DNA of 7,515 bases from CBDUWP01 sp965370955 (GTDB lineage Bacteria; Planctomycetota; Phycisphaerae; Sedimentisphaerales; Anaerobacaceae): contig CBDUWP010000070.1 of the NCBI GenBank assembly GCA_965370955.1, forward strand, positions 1 through 7,515, in the 5' to 3' direction. Position numbers and translations under genes: made by a program. The notes under the pieces are model-generated. The model did no database searches, had not been told where the DNA came from, and saw only the letters and a list, made by a program, of their open reading frames with translations. This document shows, piece by piece, positions 1 through 5,613 of this stretch (positions are counted from its first letter, which is position 1; the number at the start of each line of letters is the position of its first letter).

Positions 1-1753
1 TAGCTGTGTTTACACTGTCGTAATTTGTGCCTAAATAAACGTCATGCGAATCAGCGCCTGTGCCAGCTGTCCAACTCAATAACTCATCAACAACGCCATT
101 AGTAACATCACTGACAGGGTCTGGGCTAGATGCCTGCTGGCTATCCAACTCTGTTGTAAAACTCCAAATGTCACCGGTATTCCAGCCACCGATGCTATTG
201 GCTTCGTCAACTCGCCAATAATAAGTAATACCATTTAGCAAAGCGGGTAAGTCATATTCTGTCTCGCCTGTCGGGAAATTGCCAACAAAAGCGGGCGGAC
301 TCGCCGTGCCGAAATAAACATTATGAGAAGTTGCATAGTTACCTGACTGCCAACTAAGCTCTGATAAAGTAGACTCAACGGCTTCGGCTGAATTAATAGG
401 AGAGGGATCCCAAGATTTTGCAAAATCTCCAGAGGCCTGCATAAGAAACTCATTGCCGCCTAAAGCAGTCTTGGTCACAGATACGCTAGAACGAACACCA
501 TTGTAAGCAACACATAATTCGCTAACAATAAAATCGTCGAGCCATTGTTCACTCGCCTCAGGTGACAAAGGATCGTCCTTATATTTCCACTGGCCGCCAG
601 TGATGTTAAACAGGCCATGAGCACCGTGAGATTCTATCTTGTTAGTGACAAGCAAGCCACCTGCAAGATTAAAAACCGTGCCGGCTTCGCCACTCATTGC
701 TATCTTTTCTTCTACGTTTACTGTACCGCCTGTCATGGTGAAAACAACGCCATCGTTCATCTTGAGCCAGCCAGTATATTTAGGGCCGCGACCGTAATCT
801 GTCGCAATACCATCACCTATATTCAACACGCCGCCTGTCACTGTCGCTGTACCATGTCCAATATAAAACAATGAATAGACTCTATCCTCACTACCTGAAA
901 AATTCAAAACACCGCCAGTCATCAAAAAATTAGAGTCGCCCCATTGGCCAAGTAAAACCCTCGTGCTAACATTTATAACGCCACCATTGATTTCAAGGGC
1001 TCCATAAGAATCGGGATCGTAACCAGATAACAAACGATTAACTTTATCAATCGTGCCGCCATTTAATACCAAAAGACCATTGGAATCGGCCCACTGGCCA
1101 ATGCCAATATTGCCGCGTACGCCAGTTGTGCCGGGAGAATGAGCCGTACCACCAAACCAACCCTCCATGTCCAAATAGCCGCCGTGCATACGGAAAACGG
1201 CATCTCTATTTATCAAAAATGATTCATTACAAGTATTACAGCCGCTGCCTCCGGGACCCTCGGCTACACGCAATGTGCCGCCATACATATCGTAGCTGCA
1301 CGAAACAGCATCAGAGTTATTGCCTATCCACAAACGATCGGTGTGAACAATCGAGCCAACTTCTTGATAAAAATTAGACGTTTGACCAGCTCCTTCGCCA
1401 ACTTCGATTAGGTCTGCTTTAATTGTAGCGCCATTTTGAACACGAACAGAAGCAGCGCTAACCGGCGATGCCATTGTAACATGAAGATCCGCACAAACCG
1501 CATCAGTACCATTATGAATGACAACGTCACCTCGACAAATAGCTATGTCGTCTGACGCATCAGGTACTGAACCGTTAGAGCCGGGAGGCGAACTGCCGTG
1601 ACGCCAATTTCTAAAATCTTCCCACGAAACATGGTCACCACTGCCAACTTCAGAATCAAAGTTCTCGTCCCAATCATACCAACTGGCTTGAGCCAATCCG
1701 CATAATAATATAACCAATAAGATAGATATGAATAATCCGAAGTGTTTACTCAT
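1..1753 (-). CDS. Large secreted GG-repeat / FN3-like protein, 5' part (runs off left edge)
   Basis: An open frame of 584 codons starts at an ATG (1753) and has no stop before the window ends, so the gene is partial at its 3' end. AAGGAG (1768-1763) lies 9 bases before the ATG and fixes the start. Residues 1-23 look like a signal peptide (basic start, hydrophobic 5-21, AQA before S24). The C18 context (ILLC) is a poor lipobox, so signal peptidase I is more likely. Residues about 45-390 form loose repeats ending in a GG step followed by alternating hydrophobic residues (GG at 158, 232, 257, 280, 307, 342, 365, 386), suggesting a beta-helix or stacked-strand fold. Residues about 447-535 are an FN3-like module (SHNVYFGT, TYYWRVDEAN, WSFTT). 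A second begins near 545 (SHDVYLGT). Such proteins are typical of Phycisphaerae-type Planctomycetota and are exported or surface proteins. No catalytic domain is visible in this part; substrate and function are unknown. A C-terminal anchor or further modules may lie beyond the edge. Confidence 0.85.
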   Translation of the reverse strand, partial: MSKHFGLFISILLVILLCGLAQASWYDWDENFDSEVGSGDHVSWEDFRNWRHGSSPPGSNGSVPDASDDIAICRGDVVIHNGTDAVCADLHVTMASPVSAASVRVQNGATIKADLIEVGEGAGQTSNFYQEVGSIVHTDRLWIGNNSDAVSCSYDMYGGTLRVAEGPGGSGCNTCNESFLINRDAVFRMHGGYLDMEGWFGGTAHSPGTTGVRGNIGIGQWADSNGLLVLNGGTIDKVNRLLSGYDPDSYGALEINGGVINVSTRVLLGQWGDSNFLMTGGVLNFSGSEDRVYSLFYIGHGTATVTGGVLNIGDGIATDYGRGPKYTGWLKMNDGVVFTMTGGTVNVEEKIAMSGEAGTVFNLAGGLLVTNKIESHGAHGLFNITGGQWKYKDDPLSPEASEQWLDDFIVSELCVAYNGVRSSVSVTKTALGGNEFLMQASGDFAKSWDPSPINSAEAVESTLSELSWQSGNYATSHNVYFGTASPPAFVGNFPTGETEYDLPALLNGITYYWRVDEANSIGGWNTGDIWSFTTELDSQQASSPDPVSDVTNGVVDELLSWTAGTGADSHDVYLGTNYDSVNTA

Positions 1754-1844
1754 GCCATTAGTCTCCTTAAACTCAAAAGCACTACTGATGAACAAAATTA
1801 TTGACCAATCTAAACAGTCAACCCATGCGAAACCTTATTGCCAC

Positions 1845-1873
1845 ATTATATCAGTTTTTATGCAAAAAAACAA
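1845..1873 (-). promoter_or_regulatory. Sigma-70-type promoter with extended -10 for the secreted-protein gene
   Basis: Read on the minus strand, a perfect TATAAT (1850-1845) is preceded by TG one base upstream (TGATATAAT), which is an extended -10. A weak -35, TTGTTT (1873-1868), sits at exactly 17 bases spacing. Transcription would begin near 1838, giving a leader of about 85 bases before the ATG at 1753. The leader contains a short inverted repeat (TTGAC at 1801-1805, GTCAA at 1817-1821) of uncertain meaning. The call rests on sequence match only. Confidence 0.6.
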
Positions 1874-1905
1874 GCATGCAGTCTTAAAATGCGACAAAGC
1901 TACCC

Positions 1906-1945
1906 TGTGTTATCACAAAATGCGCATTTTGCGCACAAAGTTTGT
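1906..1945. promoter_or_regulatory. Cluster of three short inverted repeats upstream of the promoter (possible operators)
   Basis: Three dyads lie nearly end to end: TGTGttatCACA (1906-1917), TGCGCAtttTGCGCA (1921-1935) and ACAAAgTTTGT (1935-1945). They sit about 70 to 105 bases upstream of the predicted start of transcription near 1838, a position compatible with activator binding. The first resembles a CRP/FNR-type half-site pair, but its spacer is 4 rather than 6 bases, so family assignment is not justified. Chance palindromes in A+T-rich DNA are the main alternative. Confidence 0.3.
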
Positions 1946-1969
1946 CCCACTTATGGTACTATAACAGAC

Positions 1970-1998
1970 ATTATGAGAAGCCTTAGAAAATCATACAA
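1970..1998 (-). promoter_or_regulatory. Possible second, weaker upstream promoter
   Basis: On the minus strand, TTGTAT (1998-1993) and CATAAT (1975-1970) are separated by 17 bases. The -10 matches five of six consensus positions and the -35 only three. It would give a longer leader that includes the inverted-repeat cluster. Matches of this quality are common by chance in A+T-rich spacers. Confidence 0.2.
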
Positions 1999-2088
1999 AA
2001 TAGATGGGAGGTTTTACGCAAATAAACGGAGTGCAAAAATAACACAAAATATCACTGGTCTTGATGAACTACGACTTTTTTTTGTTTT

Positions 2089-2133
2089 AAAAAAGCAAAG
2101 AACTACAGGGCTACACCTATAGTTCCTTACTTT
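2089..2133 (-). terminator. Intrinsic (rho-independent) terminator ending the stress operon
   Basis: On the minus strand the RNA can fold into a stem with arms at 2133-2116 and 2109-2092 and a six-base loop (2115-2110). All 18 positions can pair, three of them as G-U wobbles. It is followed by a run of six U residues (2094-2089), the first three of which could also join the stem base. It starts about 38 bases after the stop codon of the cysteine-rich lipoprotein gene. It separates the operon from the next gene, which has its own promoter. Confidence 0.88.
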
Positions 2134-2171
2134 GCTAATCATTCTTTTTTCAAGATTGTTTATGGCACAAT

Positions 2172-2426
2172 CTATGCTTTTGGAAGCTTGCAGCAGCCCG
2201 GGGAACCCTTATCAAGGCCGCATTTATCGCATTTTTCTTGACCTACCTTACAACATTTGTCACCGGCTGCCATTTGGCCACATTTAGCGCAAAACTCTGT
2301 GCCTGCGCAACCGGCGCCAACTTCAGACTTGTCACATGCTGACTCTTTACAACCTGCCAATCCTATGACAGTCAAAATAGCAGCTGTCATGACCAGCATG
2401 ATCAAAACTGTTTTTTGAATCTTCAT
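2172..2426 (-). CDS. Small cysteine-rich lipoprotein with two CxxCG…CCK repeats
   Basis: The product has 84 residues. The ATG at 2426 is chosen because AAGGGG lies 8 bases upstream; an in-frame TTG at 2450 would only extend the N-terminus. Residues 1-25 are a hydrophobic export signal ending in a good lipobox (L23-A-G-C26), so C26 should be lipidated and the protein held on the outer face of a membrane. The mature part of 59 residues carries 11 cysteines (26, 31, 40, 46, 49, 58, 59, 66, 69, 78, 79). Two tandem units with an exact 20-residue period, CAKCGQ…DKCCK (46-60) and CDKCGL…PGCCK (66-80), look like metal-binding or redox knuckles. It is the last gene of the operon, 31 bases after the flavoprotein gene and just before the terminator. 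Function is unknown; metal (iron, zinc, copper) binding or thiol redox buffering is inferred from the cysteines and the operon. I do not recognise a named family with certainty. Confidence 0.85.
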   Translation of the reverse strand: MKIQKTVLIMLVMTAAILTVIGLAGCKESACDKSEVGAGCAGTEFCAKCGQMAAGDKCCKVGQEKCDKCGLDKGSPGCCKLPKA

Positions 2427-2457
2427 AATCAATGCCCCTTTCCATAACAAATCATCA

Positions 2458-3867
2458 CTACAACCTAAACATAAGCTGACAGATTTTCTGCCATAACTTC
2501 GATTTCATCTTACCCATCATCCATGTTTCACTGATACGCTTGGTCAAAAAGCCCATCGTTGGAAAAGAATGCTGCAAAAACATAATGTCTGTGATACGCA
2601 GCTTCTTCTGAATGGCCAGTGACCATTCGTTAATCATCTCGCCGGAAGCTTCGCCTATAATACATACGCCGTAAATCCTGCCAGTCGCACTAATAAAAGC
2701 TTTCACGAAACCGGCCGCCACATCCTCCGCAATAGCAGCGCCATAGTCACTGTAATTGACGCGGATCACTTCATAAGAAATTTTGTCGCGATCGAGCTCG
2801 GTTTGAGTCTTGCCAACAATCGAAAATTGAGGCTCTGTGAAAACCGTCGATGGAACAGCGTATTTTTTATAATTCCGCTTAAACGGCCAAATCAACATGC
2901 TGTTGATAAGGGCTGTCATGCCCTGATGCATCGCTGCGTGAGATAAAAGGGCAAAGCCATTACTGTCACCGGCAGCATAAATATGACCGGCAGCAGTTTG
3001 AAGGTGCTTATTGACCTTGATTGAGCCATTGTCACTAAGGGCAACGCCGGCGAGATATAATCGCATGTCACCATATGACCACGCTCTGCCTGTGGCGACC
3101 AAAAGCTTTTCAGCCACAACTGTTCGATTCAAATCTGTTGTCATGCAAACAAAGCCATTGGCCTCTCTATAAAACAATATAGGATTTTGCTTTCGCAAGA
3201 TCGTGACACCATCTGCTTCGAGTGACTTTTCTATGATATCTGTGGCGTCACTATCCTGTCGCCAAATCAGACGCGCCCCGCGAATAATCATTGTCACTTG
3301 ACTGCCAAGACGAGCAAAAGATTGAGCCATCTCACAAGCAATCGAACCGCCGCCAATAACTATCAAACTCTCCGGAACGCCAGACAAAGAAAACATCGTC
3401 TCGTTGGTGAGATAATCGATCTCCGTCAGGCCGGCAAAATCAGGGACCTGTGGCTTAGTGCCTGTACAAATGAAAATACGCTTAGCAGAATAGCTCGTAT
3501 CGCCAACAGTGACGCTGTGGCTATCAATAAAGCTTGCAGAACCCTGCTGATAAATCAGCTTGACCTTATCAAACATTTTCAAAGTTTTCTTGTCGCGAAT
3601 GAAATCCACATCGCTCCGAATTTTTTCAAATGGATTTTTAGGCCAATTATCCAGCTTGTCAGGTGACACAAATTTGTCGATAATATGGCGATACTTGCCA
3701 AGCTGAACCAAAGCCTTACTCGGTATGCAGCCGACATTCATACATTCGCCGCCAATATGATTTTTTTCGATCGCGCAAACCTTCAACCCCATCTCGCTGG
3801 CCATGATAGAAACAGCCATACCTGCCGGGCCAAGACCTATCACTATCAAATCATAATCGAAACGCAT
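2458..3867 (-). CDS. MerA/Lpd-like FAD-dependent pyridine nucleotide-disulfide oxidoreductase with altered active site
   Basis: The product has 469 residues, normal length for dihydrolipoamide dehydrogenase, glutathione reductase and the catalytic core of mercuric reductase. Visible parts: the FAD-binding GLGPAG (11-16) with E34, the redox disulfide in GGECMNVGCIPSK (C42, C47), a CTGTKP motif (134-139), the NAD(P)-binding GGGSIACEM (172-180), the second FAD motif AAGDSNG (298-304), and a dimerisation domain from about 335. R196 after the second Rossmann strand, as in MerA, hints at NADPH. The family's C-terminal H-x-H-P-T-x-x-E signature reads HSFPTMGF (433-440): the catalytic His is F435 and its Glu partner is F440. 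Classical lipoamide or glutathione-type turnover is therefore doubtful. There is no N-terminal metal-binding domain or C-terminal Cys pair as in true MerA. A basic, Trp/Met-rich tail (449-469) follows. The ribosome binding site is weak (AGGG, 10 bases upstream). It may reduce an operon partner or a small disulfide or metal substrate in the cytoplasm; the substrate is unknown. Confidence 0.88.
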   Translation of the reverse strand: MRFDYDLIVIGLGPAGMAVSIMASEMGLKVCAIEKNHIGGECMNVGCIPSKALVQLGKYRHIIDKFVSPDKLDNWPKNPFEKIRSDVDFIRDKKTLKMFDKVKLIYQQGSASFIDSHSVTVGDTSYSAKRIFICTGTKPQVPDFAGLTEIDYLTNETMFSLSGVPESLIVIGGGSIACEMAQSFARLGSQVTMIIRGARLIWRQDSDATDIIEKSLEADGVTILRKQNPILFYREANGFVCMTTDLNRTVVAEKLLVATGRAWSYGDMRLYLAGVALSDNGSIKVNKHLQTAAGHIYAAGDSNGFALLSHAAMHQGMTALINSMLIWPFKRNYKKYAVPSTVFTEPQFSIVGKTQTELDRDKISYEVIRVNYSDYGAAIAEDVAAGFVKAFISATGRIYGVCIIGEASGEMINEWSLAIQKKLRITDIMFLQHSFPTMGFLTKRISETWMMGKMKSKLWQKICQLMFRL

Positions 3868-3908
3868 TTTTCAACAACCCTGTCCATTAAAATCAAAAAA
3901 TCACCCAA

Positions 3909-4649
3909 TTATTCAACTGGCGAAAATTCATCAACGCCCACGCCGCAAACCGGACATACCCAGCCATCTGGCAAATCAGCGAAAGCTGTACCTACTGCAA
4001 CGCCATTGTCAGGGTCGCCAACTGCAGGGTCATACTCATATCCACAAACATCGCATACATATTTAGCTGCCATTTTCTTGTCTCCTTTTTTATCCTTATC
4101 TTTATTTTTGTTTTGATTTTGATTAACCGTCTGATCGCTCGACTCGTGATAGGTCGCTGCCGATCGAGGAGTCTTGCCGTGTTTGACGTCACGATAATAG
4201 GAATAGGTCATCGGATGGGATTGGCCATCGAGAGTCTCGCAAGATACAATCTCGGCGAAAAATATGCGATGAGTTTCTATATCCGTATAGCTTTTAACCT
4301 CAGCCTCCAAAAAAGCTATCGCATCGTCTAAAACAATCGGGCAACCTGTCTGGCCAATATCATGTTTAACATCTTTGAATTTATCAATGTCACGGCTGCT
4401 TCTAAAGCCAAAGCTGCCCATCAAATGCTCGGACGACTGCTCAGCTAAAACCGATACCGAAAAAACCTTGCTGGCAGTAATATAATCCGAAGTCAAATTG
4501 GTGCGGCAAACACTAACCGCAACCATCGGCGGCTCAGGCGTCAGCTGAAATACACTATTCACCAAGCAGCCAGCATATTTATCATCGGTCTTACTGCAAA
4601 GCAAATACATACCGTAACTGAGCTTAAATAACGAATCTAAATCAATCAT
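3909..4649 (-). CDS. hrb: High-molecular-weight rubredoxin: flavin reductase domain fused to rubredoxin
   Basis: The product has 246 residues. Residues 1-160 are an FMN-binding split-barrel flavin reductase (LTPEPPMVAVSV at 36-47, FGFRSSRDIDKF at 80-91). Residues about 165-192 are a low-complexity Asn/Lys/Asp/Gln linker. Residues 193-246 are a complete rubredoxin with C199-x-x-C202 and C232-P-x-C235 binding one iron. This is the architecture of Hrb from Moorella thermoacetica, which passes electrons from NAD(P)H through FMN and rubredoxin to FprA. fprA lies three genes upstream in the same operon, so the same role in O2/NO reduction is likely. GGGAG lies 10 bases before the ATG at 4649. It starts 39 bases after ftnA and ends 41 bases before the next gene. 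An internal AAGGAG plus ATG could also make free rubredoxin (see separate entry). Cytoplasmic; no signal peptide. Confidence 0.92.
   Translation of the reverse strand: MIDLDSLFKLSYGMYLLCSKTDDKYAGCLVNSVFQLTPEPPMVAVSVCRTNLTSDYITASKVFSVSVLAEQSSEHLMGSFGFRSSRDIDKFKDVKHDIGQTGCPIVLDDAIAFLEAEVKSYTDIETHRIFFAEIVSCETLDGQSHPMTYSYYRDVKHGKTPRSAATYHESSDQTVNQNQNKNKDKDKKGDKKMAAKYVCDVCGYEYDPAVGDPDNGVAVGTAFADLPDGWVCPVCGVGVDEFSPVE
4071..4087 (-). promoter_or_regulatory. Internal ribosome binding site and ATG for a stand-alone rubredoxin within hrb
   Basis: On the minus strand, AAGGAG (4087-4082) is followed 8 bases later by an in-frame ATG (4073-4071, Met193 of Hrb). This is a better site than the one at the gene's own start. 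Translation from it would give a 54-residue protein (4073 to 3909) beginning MAAKYVCDVCG and ending at the same stop, a normal size and start for free rubredoxin. Either both forms are made, or the site is a relic of a separate rubredoxin gene that fused to the reductase. Use of the site is inferred. Confidence 0.55.
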
Positions 4650-4688
4650 ATATCAATATCTCCCATTTTTTTTAAGCTAATAATCGCA

Positions 4689-5195
4689 CTAAGCAGTCGG
4701 AGCAACAAAGGCGCGAACAGCCATGTCTTTATCCATCATGAACAAAGCATGCGGCGAATCCTTGAATCGCTTTAACTGGCTAAGAATTTTGGAAACGTTG
4801 CTCTCCTCCTCAACCTGTTCATTAACATACCACTGCAAAAATTGCTCCGAAGCATTGTCACGCTCATCACGAGCAAGATTGAACAAATTGTTGATGAGGC
4901 CAGTGACTTTCTGCTCATGAGCTAAAGTCAACTCGAAAACCTCCTCACAGCTGGCAAACTCGACAGTCGGCGCTTCTATCGCTGACAATTTTACTAGGCC
5001 GCCACGCTCAATCAAATAATCGTACATCTTCATCGTATGAAACTGCTCTTCAGCGAACTGAACCTTCATCCAATTAGCAAAGCCGGACAAATCCAACGAT
5101 TCAAAATAAGCTGACATCGATAAATATAAATAAGACGAATAAAACTCCGCATTGATCTGATTGTTGAAAGCCGCCTGCATTTTATTACTAATCAT
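4689..5195 (-). CDS. ftnA: Non-haem ferritin (FtnA type)
   Basis: The product has 168 residues, the usual size of bacterial ferritin, forming a four-helix bundle of a 24-subunit iron-storage shell. With the ATG at 5195 the ferroxidase residues fall at the same numbers as in E. coli FtnA: E17, Y24, E50, H53, E94, Q127 and E130, plus third-site candidates E49, E126 and E129. Position 52 is Phe, and no haem-binding Met typical of bacterioferritin is seen. The start is supported by GGAAAGG 8 bases upstream; a GTG at 5237 would add 14 residues overlapping dfx and is less likely. The gene begins 4 bases after the dfx stop, with its ribosome binding site inside the dfx end, so translation is probably coupled. 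Role here: oxidise Fe(II) and store it as ferric mineral, limiting Fenton chemistry while dfx and the peroxidases clear oxidants. Confidence 0.95.
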   Translation of the reverse strand: MISNKMQAAFNNQINAEFYSSYLYLSMSAYFESLDLSGFANWMKVQFAEEQFHTMKMYDYLIERGGLVKLSAIEAPTVEFASCEEVFELTLAHEQKVTGLINNLFNLARDERDNASEQFLQWYVNEQVEEESNVSKILSQLKRFKDSPHALFMMDKDMAVRAFVAPTA

Positions 5196-5199
5196 AACA

Positions 5200-5580
5200 C
5201 TAACCTTTCCATAACCCATGCAAATTGCACAACTCACGAGCTGTTACATTTTCTGCATCTATATTAAAAATCGCCTCCGGCTTATCCGACGGATTTAAGA
5301 ATTGTCTGTAAACCTTGTCACCCGCGATAAGCTCTATCCACTGGATATAATGCTCGTCAGTCATAGGATGAAGCGTCGAGCCAACGGTGACCTTATAACC
5401 GCTATCGATTTTTTCGATAACAGGAACATGCTTTTCATTCGCCATGTCAGCTGTCTGCTCCTCCAACAAATCCATGTGATGGCCGCAGCAATCTAACATG
5501 CCCTCTGCAGGCTCCAAAACCTCTAAAATAACGCCGCATAATGCACATCTATAGATACCAAGCCTATTCATCTTTGCCAT
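5200..5580 (-). CDS. dfx: Desulfoferrodoxin (superoxide reductase, two-iron type)
   Basis: The product has 126 residues, the usual size. The N-terminal desulforedoxin domain has C12-x-x-C15 and C31-C32 for the Fe(Cys)4 centre I. The catalytic domain has the E49-K50-H51-V-P motif and the square-pyramidal centre II ligands H51, H71, H77, C118 and H121 (LCNLHG at 117-122), all present. The enzyme reduces superoxide to hydrogen peroxide in the cytoplasm without producing O2, with rubredoxin as usual donor; the Hrb rubredoxin domain, or its free form, could serve. AAAGG lies 10 bases before the ATG at 5580, and a second in-frame ATG occurs at codon 4. It sits 33 bases after fprA and 4 bases before ftnA. 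Both iron sites are intact, so it should be functional. Confidence 0.96.
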   Translation of the reverse strand: MAKMNRLGIYRCALCGVILEVLEPAEGMLDCCGHHMDLLEEQTADMANEKHVPVIEKIDSGYKVTVGSTLHPMTDEHYIQWIELIAGDKVYRQFLNPSDKPEAIFNIDAENVTARELCNLHGLWKG

Positions 5581-5613
5581 GATTTAATTGCCTTTCAAAA
5601 AACTAAAATCCAT

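Larger units (their letters stand above)
1754..2088. other. Non-coding spacer of 335 bases between the operon terminator and the secreted-protein gene
   Basis: No convincing gene is present. Open frames here on the plus strand lack ribosome binding sites, have low-complexity or implausible translations, and one runs into the terminator stem. The spacer holds the extended -10 promoter, the inverted-repeat cluster and a ribosome binding site (1763-1768). The stretch from about 2000 to 2088 is A+T-rich with nothing else recognisable. Confidence 0.7.

Noticed and set aside
1695..1703. C18 of the secreted protein as a lipoprotein cysteine
   Set aside because: The preceding residues are I-L-L rather than a small residue before Cys, and a standard AQA cleavage site follows at residue 23.
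1906..1917. CRP/FNR site at TGTGTTATCACA
   Set aside because: The arms fit loosely but the spacing is two bases too short for the consensus; kept only as an unnamed dyad.
1728..2122. Plus-strand open frames in the spacer (1728-1964 and 1838-2122)
   Set aside because: No ribosome binding sites, no recognisable protein features, and they overlap each other, the minus-strand promoter, the start of the secreted-protein gene (first frame) and the terminator stem (second frame).
2427..2450. Longer lipoprotein starting at TTG 2450
   Set aside because: The extension covers the AAGGGG that serves the ATG at 2426 and would lengthen the signal peptide unnecessarily.
3298..4116. Plus-strand open frames opposite the disulfide reductase and hrb (3298-3666, 3685-4116)
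   Set aside because: Antisense shadows of genes with intact domain motifs; the second has a Ser/Thr/Pro-rich tail that simply mirrors the rubredoxin and linker codons.
5196..5237. Longer ferritin starting at GTG 5237
   Set aside because: The 14 extra residues are encoded inside dfx and have no family counterpart; the ATG at 5195 has a good ribosome binding site and places all ferroxidase residues at standard positions.
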